A DNA stretch of 64,000 bases from CAMCXE01 sp036520615 (lineage in GTDB: Bacteria > Pseudomonadota > Gammaproteobacteria > Pseudomonadales > Cellvibrionaceae). The translations under genes and the position numbers were made by a program. How positions within the stretch are numbered: position 1 is the first letter of the stretch; each line of letters opens with the position of its first letter. This document shows, in pieces, positions 16,038-25,128 of this stretch. The stretch covers positions 1 through 64,000 of the forward strand of contig DATDJI010000098.1 of assembly GCA_036520615.1 (NCBI GenBank). Direction: 5' to 3'. The notes under the pieces are model-generated. The model did not search any database, had not been told where the DNA came from, and saw only the letters and a program-made list of their open reading frames with translations.

Positions 16038-18671
16038 ATGGGTAAATCACTGGTTATCGTAGAGTCTCCCGCTAAAGCCAAAACGATTAACAAATACCTC
16101 GGCAGCCAGTTTGTCGTGAAATCGAGTATCGGTCACATCCGCGATCTACCTACCAGCGGCTCAGGAGAAGCGGTGGACCCAAAAGCGCGTGCCGCCCAGG
16201 CTGCCCAAACTCGCAAAATGTCAGCGGAAGATAAGGTCAGCTATAAAGCTAAAAAGGGCCGCGAACAACTGATTAAACGCATGGGTGTGGATCCAGATAA
16301 CAACTGGCAAGCGCACTATGAAATCCTCCCGGGTAAAGAAAAGGTCATTGAGGAACTGCGCAAACTCGCCGCTGACGCCGATCAAATCTATCTGGCAACG
16401 GACTTGGATCGCGAGGGAGAAGCCATTGCATGGCACCTGCGCGAAGCAATTGGGGGCGATGAAAGCCGTTACCGTCGCGTAGTCTTTAACGAAATCACTA
16501 AATCGGCCATTCAAGAAGCTTTTAAAAACCCTGGCCGGTTGGATATGAACCGCGTCAATGCACAACAGGCCCGGCGGTTTCTCGACCGTATAGTCGGCTA
16601 CATGCTCTCACCTCTGCTCTGGGAGAAAATTGCCCGTGGTCTATCCGCTGGTCGCGTTCAATCAGTGGCTGTGCGGTTAATTACCGAACGAGAAAAAGAA
16701 ATACGGGCATTTATTCCAGAAGAATACTGGGATGTCACGGCAGAACTCGCAACAGCGAAACAAGACTTGGTGAATTTCAGCGTAGTGAAATACCAAGGCG
16801 CAAGTTTCGAGCCCAAGACAAAAGCCGAAGCGGAAAAAGCTGTTCACGCGGTAAAGCAAAGCACCCTTGCAGTAATCGCCCGCGAAGACAAACCTACATC
16901 CTCTAAACCTTCTGCACCCTTTATTACTTCAACCCTGCAACAAGCAGCCAGCACACGCCTGGGGTTCGGTGTGAAGAAAACCATGATGATGGCCCAGCGC
17001 TTATATGAAGCAGGCTATATCACCTATATGCGTACCGACTCCACCAACCTAAGTGCCGAAGCTGTCGACAACTGTCGGAGCTATATAGAAAGCACATTTG
17101 GAGCAGCTTATCTGCCGGAAAAACCTTTGGTGTACTCCAGCAAGGAAGGCGCCCAAGAGGCGCATGAAGCCATACGGCCCTCGGAAGTGACTCGATTGCC
17201 CAGCCAAATGCCCGACATGGAGCGCGATGCCGAGCGCCTGTATGCGCTCATCTGGCAACAGTTCGTGGCCTGCCAAATGCCACCAGCGCAATTCACCAGC
17301 ACCAGCGTGGTCGCAGAAGCTCAGGGTTATCAGCTGCGCGCCAAAGGCCGCGTGGTAAAATTTGATGGTTATTTGAAAGTGCTACCTGCTGTAGCTAAAA
17401 AAGATGATGAAGGTGTATTGCCGGATATGAAAGTCGGGCAGCCGTTAACCCTTAAATCCGTGCAAGGCAATCAACACTTCACCAAACCCACAGCACGCTA
17501 CACCGAAGCAAGTCTCGTTAAAGAATTGGAAAAACGCGGTATCGGCCGCCCTTCCACCTACGCTTCCATTATTTCTACCATTCAAGATCGCGGTTATGTA
17601 CATGTACAAAATCGCCGTTTTTACGCCAATAAGATGGGCGATATAGTTACCGAACGCCTGCATGAAAGCTTTGAAGACCTAATGGATTACAGCTTTACAG
17701 CCAATATGGAACAAAATCTGGACGTGGTTGCGGAAGGTAAAAAAGATTGGATTACTGTTCTCAATGAATTTTACAAAGGTTTTTCGAATAAATTAACCAA
17801 AGCCTCCGGCGAAGAATTTGGCATGCGTGGCAATGACCCCACGGAAACCAATATTCCCTGTACGACCTGCGGCCGCAATATGCAAATTCGCACCGGCGCC
17901 ACTGGCGTGTTTTTAGGTTGCTCAGGTTATGCGCTGCCACCGAAAGAGCGCTGCAAAACCACAATGAATCTGGCCCCAGGCGAAGAGGCCATTAATACCG
18001 AAGATGAAGAAGTAGAATTAGCACAATTGCGTGCAAAAAAACGCTGCAAACTATGTAATGCCACGATGGATTCTTATTTGCTAGATGAAACCCGCAAATT
18101 ACATATCTGCGGCAACAACCCGGACTGCCCTGGGTATGAAGTAGAAAAAGGTAATTTTAAATTAAAAGGCTATGACGGCCCTCTAATTGAGTGCGACAAA
18201 TGCGGTGCAGATATGCAACTCAAAACGGGCCGTTTTGGTAAATATTTTGGTTGCACTAACGAAGCCTGTAAAAACACCCGTAAATTATTACGCAATGGTG
18301 AAGCGGCACCACCGAAAATGGACGCCATCGCCCTACCGGATCTACGCTGCGAAAAGGTAAATGACTATTATGTTCTGCGCGACGGTGCTGCAGGGTTATT
18401 TTTAGCTGCCAGTGGATTTCCAAAAAACCGCGAAACCCGTGCGCCCTTGCTCGAAGAGATTCTGCCGTATAAGGATAAAATTGACGAAAAATATGAATTT
18501 CTATGGAGCGGCCCAACTCGCGATCCCAATGGCCTACCTGCCATTGTGCGATTTAGCCGCAAAAGCAAAGAGCATTATTTACAAACCGAAATAGACGGCA
18601 AACCCTCCGGTTGGCGCGCGGTGTATGAAAATGGGAAATGGCAACAAAGCACAGGTAAGGCAAAATCCTAA
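16038..18671 (+). CDS. topA: DNA topoisomerase I (type IA)
   Basis: The 877-residue enzyme relaxes negative supercoils by cutting one strand through a 5'-phosphotyrosine. Toprim domain: KSLVIVESPAKAKTI at the N-terminus and the acidic metal site LATDLDREGEAIAWHL. Catalytic Tyr330 lies in GYITYMRTDSTN, followed by the Arg/Asp pair of the family. Three C-terminal four-cysteine zinc ribbons follow (IPCTTCGR, KRCKLCNA, IECDKCGAD with their second Cys pairs), then a further C-terminal region without cysteines that ends in a basic tail. Length and layout are those of E. coli TopA. Two small genes follow in the same direction. Start: ATG preceded by GTGAGC. Confidence 0.97.
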   Translation: MGKSLVIVESPAKAKTINKYLGSQFVVKSSIGHIRDLPTSGSGEAVDPKARAAQAAQTRKMSAEDKVSYKAKKGREQLIKRMGVDPDNNWQAHYEILPGKEKVIEELRKLAADADQIYLATDLDREGEAIAWHLREAIGGDESRYRRVVFNEITKSAIQEAFKNPGRLDMNRVNAQQARRFLDRIVGYMLSPLLWEKIARGLSAGRVQSVAVRLITEREKEIRAFIPEEYWDVTAELATAKQDLVNFSVVKYQGASFEPKTKAEAEKAVHAVKQSTLAVIAREDKPTSSKPSAPFITSTLQQAASTRLGFGVKKTMMMAQRLYEAGYITYMRTDSTNLSAEAVDNCRSYIESTFGAAYLPEKPLVYSSKEGAQEAHEAIRPSEVTRLPSQMPDMERDAERLYALIWQQFVACQMPPAQFTSTSVVAEAQGYQLRAKGRVVKFDGYLKVLPAVAKKDDEGVLPDMKVGQPLTLKSVQGNQHFTKPTARYTEASLVKELEKRGIGRPSTYASIISTIQDRGYVHVQNRRFYANKMGDIVTERLHESFEDLMDYSFTANMEQNLDVVAEGKKDWITVLNEFYKGFSNKLTKASGEEFGMRGNDPTETNIPCTTCGRNMQIRTGATGVFLGCSGYALPPKERCKTTMNLAPGEEAINTEDEEVELAQLRAKKRCKLCNATMDSYLLDETRKLHICGNNPDCPGYEVEKGNFKLKGYDGPLIECDKCGADMQLKTGRFGKYFGCTNEACKNTRKLLRNGEAAPPKMDAIALPDLRCEKVNDYYVLRDGAAGLFLAASGFPKNRETRAPLLEEILPYKDKIDEKYEFLWSGPTRDPNGLPAIVRFSRKSKEHYLQTEIDGKPSGWRAVYENGKWQQSTGKAKS

Positions 18672-18695
18672 CGATAAACCTAAAGGCAAAATAAC

Positions 18696-19241
18696 ATGAG
18701 CGATTCGGTTCGATTAGTGAACCAACAGCTGGCATTCAGCCAGTCGCACTTGGATGCCGCACGGTTAAACGAAGGGTTTCTCAAACGTTGCCAGTTGCAG
18801 GCGTGCAAACTGCAAATGCACCTTTTAATGCATGCCTACTTAGCTGAAATCGCCGAACGCCACGGGCTTAAATGGAAATTGAACCCGGGCGAATTAAATT
18901 TAGCACTAAGTTTTTTTCAGCAACAATTACAGCAGCAAGAAAAAATTAGCAGCGACTTTGAGCATTTAGCTGAATTAATTCAACATCAAAACCCTTGGCA
19001 CTACTGGAAAGATCTCTCCTCTAGCAGCTTATTTATCGGTAAAAACGAATTATTCAGTCCCGTGCTTAATGACACCGGCGCAATCGATTCGACAAAAAAC
19101 GGCCCGATCATTATCAGCAGCCAAACACCCGAAAACCCACTAAACGCTGACACCAATACGCAGCTTGAACTACTACATCAATTACTAACCGCCTTAAATG
19201 CTCTTATTCAGATGCAAAGGCAAAATAAAATCGAATTCTGA
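18696..19241 (+). CDS. Small helical protein, DUF6586-like
   Basis: A 181-residue soluble, largely helical and Gln/Leu-rich protein starting 24 bases after topA. The N-terminal half (SVRLVNQQLAFSQSHLDAARL, QLQACKLQMHLLMHAYLAEIAE) resembles the small protein found beside topA in pseudomonads (DUF6586). No catalytic motif or signal peptide is seen. Its position directly after topA and ahead of another small conserved-looking gene supports a real gene. Function unknown. Confidence 0.75.
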   Translation: MSDSVRLVNQQLAFSQSHLDAARLNEGFLKRCQLQACKLQMHLLMHAYLAEIAERHGLKWKLNPGELNLALSFFQQQLQQQEKISSDFEHLAELIQHQNPWHYWKDLSSSSLFIGKNELFSPVLNDTGAIDSTKNGPIIISSQTPENPLNADTNTQLELLHQLLTALNALIQMQRQNKIEF

Positions 19242-19256
19242 TTTAAATTAAATGTT

Positions 19257-19571
19257 ATGAAAGATACCGATACTGAAATTTTAGAAATAGTTGAGCTGGC
19301 CAATGGCGACATCGCCCTGCGCAGGCCCGATGCAGAATCTGAGCCCTTAGTCAGTATTCGATTTTCCGAAGAATCTCGGCATTTTCTCGGCAGTATTCGC
19401 CCGTTAATTGCCAAAGCTATGATTGAAGCTGGCATACAAGCTGTACAAGATCTACGCGAACCGTCTTGGGGCGAAGCAAACGATGACGATGATCAACTAG
19501 AGGAAACGCTCGAACAAGAACTGGAGCAAATGGCTAATTCCTTTCCAGTAAGTAAATCCGTACTTCATTAA
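19257..19571 (+). CDS. Small acidic conserved hypothetical protein
   Basis: 104 residues, strongly acidic toward the C-terminus (DDDDQLEETLEQELEQM). The N-terminal half (TEILEIVELANGDIALRRPD, then LVSIRFSEES) reads as a short beta-sheet followed by a helix. It follows the DUF6586-like gene by 15 bases and is probably co-transcribed with topA. A gene pair of this kind next to topA is known in Pseudomonas. No function can be assigned. Confidence 0.7.
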   Translation: MKDTDTEILEIVELANGDIALRRPDAESEPLVSIRFSEESRHFLGSIRPLIAKAMIEAGIQAVQDLREPSWGEANDDDDQLEETLEQELEQMANSFPVSKSVLH

Positions 19572-19595
19572 GCATCGTCCAAATACGTAGCCTTA

Positions 19596-20150
19596 ATGCA
19601 AAAACTAATTTTACTGTTAGACCAGCAACAGAACTCGACACGGCGAGGGCTTACATTTTTTGCTCGTACTTGATTCTGTTATTTGATCCTAAAGAGCGAG
19701 TTACAATCGCGGCTGAGCAAGCAGAAATTCTTTTGCGATTTGAATCTGCTGCCACATCTCATTTTTGTATTGCTATAAGTGAAAACGACATTGTCGGGTT
19801 TGTGAAATCGAAGGCCATACTTTACGCCGCATCAGACATAGAGTGTTTTTTGGTGATGGGCGTTTTACCGCCTTCCAACACAATGGCGTAGGCAAAAACT
19901 GCTTGCTCAAACGCTTAACTCAGCAAAGCAGTCAGGCATGCAAAAAATTGAACGCACAGTTATGCCAGAAAATAATACGGCAACTCGCCTGTATAAAAAT
20001 CTTAATTCTTACGAAGAGGGATTATGCAAAATGGCAATTAAGTGGCAAGGAATTTTTAGTGATTTAATTTATATGGGCTTAAATTTTAGCGATAACTCGC
20101 ACTTTATCCTTGTGCGTAAAACACGACGGCCAATTAATAATAAGCTTTAG
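19596..20150 (+). pseudogene. Frameshifted GNAT N-acetyltransferase pseudogene
   Basis: Pieces of one GNAT acetyltransferase lie in order but in three frames. ATG 19596 opens frame 3 (MQK); frame 2 from about 19607 reads NFTVRPATELDTARAY and on to FCIAISENDIVGFVKSK; after about 19860 frame 1 gives AFQHNGVGKNCLLKRLTQQS, the acetyl-CoA loop (Q-x-x-G-x-G/A type); from about 19938 frame 3 gives the C-terminal KIERTVMPENNTATRLYKNL and YEEGLCKMAIKWQG, with the family's N-x-x-A-x-x-LY motif. One extra A in the A5 run at 19600-19604 would rejoin the start to frame 2. At least three frameshifts make it non-functional. Its end overlaps the 3' end of nfuA on the other strand. Confidence 0.75.
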
Positions 20151-20739
20151 ACGTATCCGTATGATCCGTCGAATCCTTCACCCCTGCCAACTCGGGGACT
20201 TTAGTAATCAACGTTTTTTCCACACCTTCTCTTAAAGTTATGTCTACGGCACTACAGCCCTGGCAACCACCGCCAAATTTTAACACCGCGTATTTATCTG
20301 CCGTAACTTCCACCAAAGACACATTGCCATTATGTGAGGCAAGCCCTGGGTTAATTTCATTAAATAAAATGTAATTAATTTTATCCTCAATAGGGCTATC
20401 GTCGGATATTTTTGGCATTTTAGAATTGGGAGCGCGGATCGTCAGCTGGCCACCCATACGATCGGGGGAGTAATCTACCTTGGCATCAACAAGAAAGGGC
20501 AAGCTGCGCCCTTCAAACCAAGCCACCAAGCCATTCAATTGCAATTTCACGTCGCCTTCTTTCTCTTCACCCGGGCGACAATACGCTATGCAGGTCTCTG
20601 CCTGGGGTGTGCCCGGTGAAGAAACAAACATACGAATAGCAATGCCTTCACAATCCTGCTTGGAGAGCAGCCCAGCTAGATACTCTTGCGCGCTGTCGCT
20701 GATGGAAACACTCAAATCACTCTGACTTAACTCACTCAT
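20134..20739 (-). CDS. nfuA: Fe/S biogenesis protein NfuA
   Basis: A carrier that receives Fe-S clusters and passes them to target apo-enzymes. With ATG 20739, which has a GGGTGAG ribosome-binding site, the protein has 201 residues, like E. coli NfuA (191); the frame extends further upstream but that part crosses the promoter. Residues ~8-100 are the degenerate A-type (IscA-like) domain. The C-terminal Nfu domain holds the cluster-binding CxxC in GGGCQGCS (Cys159, Cys162). It is divergent from metH. A near-consensus type 1 IscR site lies 19-43 bases ahead of the start codon, so it is probably controlled by the cell's Fe-S status. Confidence 0.93.
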   Translation of the reverse strand: MSELSQSDLSVSISDSAQEYLAGLLSKQDCEGIAIRMFVSSPGTPQAETCIAYCRPGEEKEGDVKLQLNGLVAWFEGRSLPFLVDAKVDYSPDRMGGQLTIRAPNSKMPKISDDSPIEDKINYILFNEINPGLASHNGNVSLVEVTADKYAVLKFGGGCQGCSAVDITLREGVEKTLITKVPELAGVKDSTDHTDTSKAYY

Positions 20740-20757
20740 GCGGCTCACCCCAAACTT

Positions 20758-20782
20758 ATACCCGATAAAAACAGTCAAGTAT
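20758..20782 (-). promoter_or_regulatory. Type 1 IscR operator of nfuA
   Basis: The 25 bases match the known type 1 IscR consensus (ATASYYGACT-RWWWY-AGTCRRSTAT) at 23 of 25 positions. On the plus strand it reads ATACCCGATA-AAAAC-AGTCAAGTAT; the two mismatches are adjacent, in the left half. It lies 19 bases upstream of the nfuA ATG, on top of the likely promoter. Type 1 sites bind [2Fe-2S]-IscR, so binding here would be expected to repress nfuA when Fe-S clusters are plentiful. Confidence 0.75.
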
Positions 20783-20827
20783 TCTAGCCGAATCGATCTT
20801 GAGTTGAAACCGTCGGCAGAATCTATC

Positions 20828-20836
20828 TGATACAAT
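20828..20836 (+). promoter_or_regulatory. Extended -10 element of metH
   Basis: TGATACAAT is a TGn extended -10 hexamer about 36 bases upstream of the metH ATG; no good -35 box is at the right spacing. A short palindromic string ATCAAAA-AA-TTTTGAT (20845-20860) would fall in the leader. Confidence 0.4.
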
Positions 20837-20871
20837 ACACCTAAATCAAAAAATTTTGATATAGGTTAGTC

Positions 20872-23800
20872 ATGCCCCACAACGCCCGCACTCAAAGCCT
20901 TTACAACCAACTTGGTACTCGTATTCTGATCCTCGATGGCGCCATGGGTACGATGATTCAGAGCTATAAATTAAAAGAGGCTGACTATCGCGGCGAACGC
21001 TTTCGCGATTTTCATACTGATGTTGCTGGCAACAACGACCTACTCTGCCTGACCCAGCCTCAAATCATCCGTGAAATACAAGAAGCCTATTTAGCCGCAG
21101 GTGCGGATATTCTTGAAACCAATACGTTTAACAGTACTCAAGTCAGCCAGGCTGACTACGATATGCAGGCTTTGGCAAAGGAGCTTAATGTAGCCGCTGC
21201 ACAATTAGCTCGCCAAGCCTGCGATAAATACACCGCACTTACTCCGGACAAACCACGCTTTGTGGCCGGAGTTTTAGGCCCAACCTCGCGCACCTGTTCA
21301 ATATCGCCGGACGTTAATGATCCGAGCGCACGTAATGTCACGTTCGACGAATTAGTGGAAAATTACACGGAAGCAACGGAGGGATTAATTGAAGGCGGGG
21401 CAGATATCATTATGATTGAAACCATATTCGATACGCTGAACGCTAAAGCCGCAATATTTGCCGTTAAAAAAGTCTACGAACGCAAAGGTTACGAATTACC
21501 GATAATGATTTCCGGTACAATAACCGACGCATCGGGCCGAACACTCTCCGGTCAAACTACCGAAGCTTTTTACAATTCGTTGCAACACGCTAAGCCTATT
21601 TCCATAGGGTTAAACTGTGCATTAGGTGCTGGAGAATTAAGGCCCTATGTAAAAGAATTATCACGTATTGCCAACTGCTATGTCTCCGCCCACCCAAACG
21701 CTGGCCTGCCCAATGAATTTGGTGAATATGACCAAACGCCTGAAGAAATGGCTGGAATTATTAAAGAATTCGCCCAGAGTGGTTTTGTAAATATTATCGG
21801 TGGCTGCTGCGGCACCACTCCTGCGCACATTGCTGCAATTGCCGAAACAGTAGCTCCTCTCACGCCGCGAAAACGTCCAGATATTGCGCCTGCCTGCCGA
21901 TTATCCGGCCTAGAACCGTTTAATATTTTTGCCAATTCCCTATTTGTAAACGTGGGTGAGCGCTGCAACGTTACCGGATCGGCAAAATTTAAACGTTTAA
22001 TCATTGAAGAAAACTATACCGAAGCCTTAAGCGTTGCCCTCGAACAAGTGGAAAACGGCGCACAAATTATCGATATAAACATGGATGAAGGCATGCTTGA
22101 TGCCGAGAAAGCCATGGTTCATTTTTTAAATTTAATTGCTGGCGAGCCTGATATTGCTCGCGTGCCGATTATGGTGGATTCCTCTAAATGGCATGTAATT
22201 GAAGCGGGGCTAAAGTGTATCCAAGGCAAACCCGTCGTAAACTCCATTTCACTTAAAGAAGGCGAAGCTGAGTTTTTAGAAAAAGCCACGCTCTGCGCTT
22301 ATTATGGTGCAGCGGTCATCGTAATGGCCTTTGACGAAACTGGGCAGGCTGATACTAAAGCGCGCAAAATGGAAATCTGCCAACGCAGCTATGATTTATT
22401 AACGCAAAAAATTAATTTCCCGCCAGAAGATATTATTTTTGACCCGAATATTTTTGCTGTTGCCACTGGAATTGATGAGCACAATAATTACGCAGTAGAT
22501 TTTATTGAAGCTACTGCATGGATTCGCAAAAACTTACCGCACGCTGGAATTTCTGGCGGTGTGAGCAATGTGTCGTTCTCTTTTCGCGGCAATGATCCAG
22601 TACGCGAAGCCATTCACTCGGTGTTTTTATACCACGCCATTAAAGCGGGCATGACGATGGGAATCGTTAATGCCGGACAGTTAGCAATTTATGATGACTT
22701 GCCTCAGATATTACGCAACAAAGTAATCGACATAGTATTAAATCGCAACTCACAAGCAACTGACGCCCTGCTGGAGATAGCTGAGCAATATAAATCAGGC
22801 GGTGGTGAGGCTAAAAAACAAAAAGAAGACTTGGCCTGGCGGCATTTACCGATCGATCAACGGCTGGCGCATTCGCTGGTAAAGGGTATCACCGCGCATA
22901 TTGAAGAGGATACCGAAGCAGCTCGCGTTATTGCCAAACGTCCATTAGATGTAATCGAAGGGCCATTAATGGACGGTATGAATATAGTGGGTGACTTATT
23001 TGGCGAAGGCAAAATGTTCCTCCCTCAAGTCGTTAAATCGGCCCGCGTAATGAAACAGGCGGTCGCTTATTTACAGCCTTTTATTGAACAAGAAAAAGAC
23101 GAAAAATCCCGCCCCAATGGCCGAATTTTAATGGCTACGGTGAAAGGCGACGTCCATGACATAGGCAAAAATATCGTCGGCGTGGTACTTCAATGTAATA
23201 ATTTCGAGGTGATCGATTTAGGCGTTATGGTCTCATGCGAAAAAATATTGCAGACGGCAGTGAATGAAAATTGCGATATTATCGGCCTCTCAGGATTAAT
23301 AACCCCTTCACTGGATGAAATGGTTACAGTCGCTAAAGAAATGCAATTGCAAGGCATTAATAAACCTTTGATGATCGGCGGCGCCACCACATCTAAGGCC
23401 CATACCGCGGTTAAAATAGATCCGCAGTTTTTTTTAAACCAAGTTGTATATGTTGCAGATGCCTCCCGCGCAGTCGGCGTCGCCAGCCAATTACTATCCG
23501 ACGAACTACGCCCCGCATTTATTGCAGGCGTGAAAGACGAGTATGAAAAAGTGCGTGTGCGCCGAGCTAATCGGCAAAATACTGTAAAACTTATACCTTA
23601 TGAGCAAGCATTAACCCGCAAATTCTGCCCTGATTGGGAAAATTACATTCCGCCAAAACCTTCCTTTTTAGGCGTGCGCAAGTTAGAGAATTATCCCCTT
23701 GATCAACTGATCGATTATATTGACTGGACACCGTTTTTTTTAAGCTGGGAACTGGCTGGAAAATTCCCGGATATTTTAACGGACTCGGTGGTAGGTGAAG

Positions 23801-24567
23801 CCGCAACCAATCTTTACGAAGATGCCCAAGAATGCCTAAATAAAATTCTTGCCAATAAATGGCTGCAAGCAAATGCGGTTATCGGATTTTGGCCGGCAAC
23901 GAGCAACAACGACGATATAGACTTAACCGATACAGCCGGAACGGAATTAGCGACGCTTCATCACATTCGTCAACAACAAGAAAAAAATACCGCAGATAAC
24001 ACTCTATTTAGCCTAGCGGATTTTATTGCTCCACATGATTCAGGCAAACAGGACTATATCGGCGGTTTTGTTGTAACGGCAGGCCTGGGAGTTGATGAAA
24101 TAGCCGGCGAGTTCGAACGCAAAGGCGACGATTACAATGCAATTATGATTAAAGCCCTGGCAGACCGCTTAGCTGAAGCATTTGCAGAGCATTTACATCA
24201 ACGCGTGCGTCGAGAATTTTGGGCTTACGCACCGAATGAAAGCCTCGCCAACGACGCTTTAATAAAAGAGCAATATCAAGGCATCCGCCCTGCCCCGGGC
24301 TACCCGGCGTGCCCGGATCACACCGAAAAACAAACGCTATTTGCTTTGCTTAACGCCGCAGAAAATACCGGCGTTACTCTTACAGAACATTTCGCAATGT
24401 TTCCAACTGCCGCGGTATCCGGCTGGTATTTTTCTCACCCACAGGCAAAATATTTTGGTGTTGGCAAGCTTGCTGAAGATCAAATAATATCGCTTGCTAA
24501 GCGCAAGAACATTTCCAAAATTCAAATGGAAAAATGGCTGCAGTCGCATTTGGATTATTTAGATTAA
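20872..24567 (+). CDS. metH: Cobalamin-dependent methionine synthase MetH
   Basis: The 1231-residue enzyme (E. coli 1227) transfers the methyl of 5-methyl-THF to homocysteine through B12. Modules in order: homocysteine-binding barrel (~1-330) with its zinc Cys in LNCALG and GGCCGTTP; pterin-binding barrel (~350-650, NVGERCNVTGSAKF, ISGGVSNVSFSFRGND); cap and B12-binding domains (~650-900) with DVHDIGKN, where His762 is the lower cobalt ligand; and the SAM-binding reactivation domain (~920-1231, RPAPGYPACPDH). All are intact. The short leader leaves no space for a cobalamin riboswitch. It is divergent from nfuA. Confidence 0.98.
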   Translation: MPHNARTQSLYNQLGTRILILDGAMGTMIQSYKLKEADYRGERFRDFHTDVAGNNDLLCLTQPQIIREIQEAYLAAGADILETNTFNSTQVSQADYDMQALAKELNVAAAQLARQACDKYTALTPDKPRFVAGVLGPTSRTCSISPDVNDPSARNVTFDELVENYTEATEGLIEGGADIIMIETIFDTLNAKAAIFAVKKVYERKGYELPIMISGTITDASGRTLSGQTTEAFYNSLQHAKPISIGLNCALGAGELRPYVKELSRIANCYVSAHPNAGLPNEFGEYDQTPEEMAGIIKEFAQSGFVNIIGGCCGTTPAHIAAIAETVAPLTPRKRPDIAPACRLSGLEPFNIFANSLFVNVGERCNVTGSAKFKRLIIEENYTEALSVALEQVENGAQIIDINMDEGMLDAEKAMVHFLNLIAGEPDIARVPIMVDSSKWHVIEAGLKCIQGKPVVNSISLKEGEAEFLEKATLCAYYGAAVIVMAFDETGQADTKARKMEICQRSYDLLTQKINFPPEDIIFDPNIFAVATGIDEHNNYAVDFIEATAWIRKNLPHAGISGGVSNVSFSFRGNDPVREAIHSVFLYHAIKAGMTMGIVNAGQLAIYDDLPQILRNKVIDIVLNRNSQATDALLEIAEQYKSGGGEAKKQKEDLAWRHLPIDQRLAHSLVKGITAHIEEDTEAARVIAKRPLDVIEGPLMDGMNIVGDLFGEGKMFLPQVVKSARVMKQAVAYLQPFIEQEKDEKSRPNGRILMATVKGDVHDIGKNIVGVVLQCNNFEVIDLGVMVSCEKILQTAVNENCDIIGLSGLITPSLDEMVTVAKEMQLQGINKPLMIGGATTSKAHTAVKIDPQFFLNQVVYVADASRAVGVASQLLSDELRPAFIAGVKDEYEKVRVRRANRQNTVKLIPYEQALTRKFCPDWENYIPPKPSFLGVRKLENYPLDQLIDYIDWTPFFLSWELAGKFPDILTDSVVGEAATNLYEDAQECLNKILANKWLQANAVIGFWPATSNNDDIDLTDTAGTELATLHHIRQQQEKNTADNTLFSLADFIAPHDSGKQDYIGGFVVTAGLGVDEIAGEFERKGDDYNAIMIKALADRLAEAFAEHLHQRVRREFWAYAPNESLANDALIKEQYQGIRPAPGYPACPDHTEKQTLFALLNAAENTGVTLTEHFAMFPTAAVSGWYFSHPQAKYFGVGKLAEDQIISLAKRKNISKIQMEKWLQSHLDYLD

Positions 24568-25128
24568 GGACGGACAAATTTGGTCGCTCACGGCATACAG
24601 AGTTTTGCAATGGTTCTAGAATTTCTGAAAAACGCCTTACTCTGCTATCGTTAAATTTTTCAAAAAAACTGCTCATTTGACGCGTGTAAAATTCGCATTT
24701 TTTGAAAAAATTACTTAGCTGGGACTGCGCCGTTTACGTTTGTTAGTGACCCAGATAAAGCAATTACGCGCTGCATAATTTTGCCGAAAAATTAAATAAC
24801 TCTGCGGATTATTCGTACAAAATACACAATAAGCTACAACATCCGATGCACTTTTAAAAACATCTTGTCCAGGTAATGACGAGCAGGGTTAATTAGTTAA
24901 TACCGCACCAATCCTTAAGCGCGCATTTCGTGATCAAACGCACAATAAAATATTGTATATTTCTGAGTAAAATGCTTTAGATAAAGCCCGTACCCTGTCC
25001 GTATGCCATTGGTCACACCACCAGGCCGCCTATCCAAGGTAAGATGACTGTGCTTAGGCCCTTGCTCTAAGGTAACTAAAGGGTGCGAGCTAATTTAGAT
25101 AGATGCAATTTATTAAAGGCCAACCAAG
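24568..25128. other. Intergenic region upstream of the pilin operon
   Basis: 560 AT-rich bases without a supported gene, RNA or strong terminator. It must hold the promoter of the minor pilin operon. The only named candidate is the CRP/Vfr-like site listed at 24929. Confidence 0.45.
24929..24944. promoter_or_regulatory. CRP/Vfr-like site upstream of the pilin operon
   Basis: CGTGA-TCAAAC-GCACA matches TGTGA-N6-TCACA at 8 of 10 conserved bases. It is about 185 bases ahead of the first pilin gene. Vfr controls pilus genes in Pseudomonas, which makes it plausible, but a site of this quality can occur by chance. Confidence 0.25.

Noticed and set aside
18256..18516. Minus-strand frames within topA, and similar antisense frames in metH, flhA and gdhB
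   Set aside because: They overlap well-supported genes on the other strand and show no protein family signal.
20840..20871. metH leader as a cobalamin or SAM riboswitch
   Set aside because: Only about 30 bases separate the likely transcription start from the ATG, far too short for either riboswitch.
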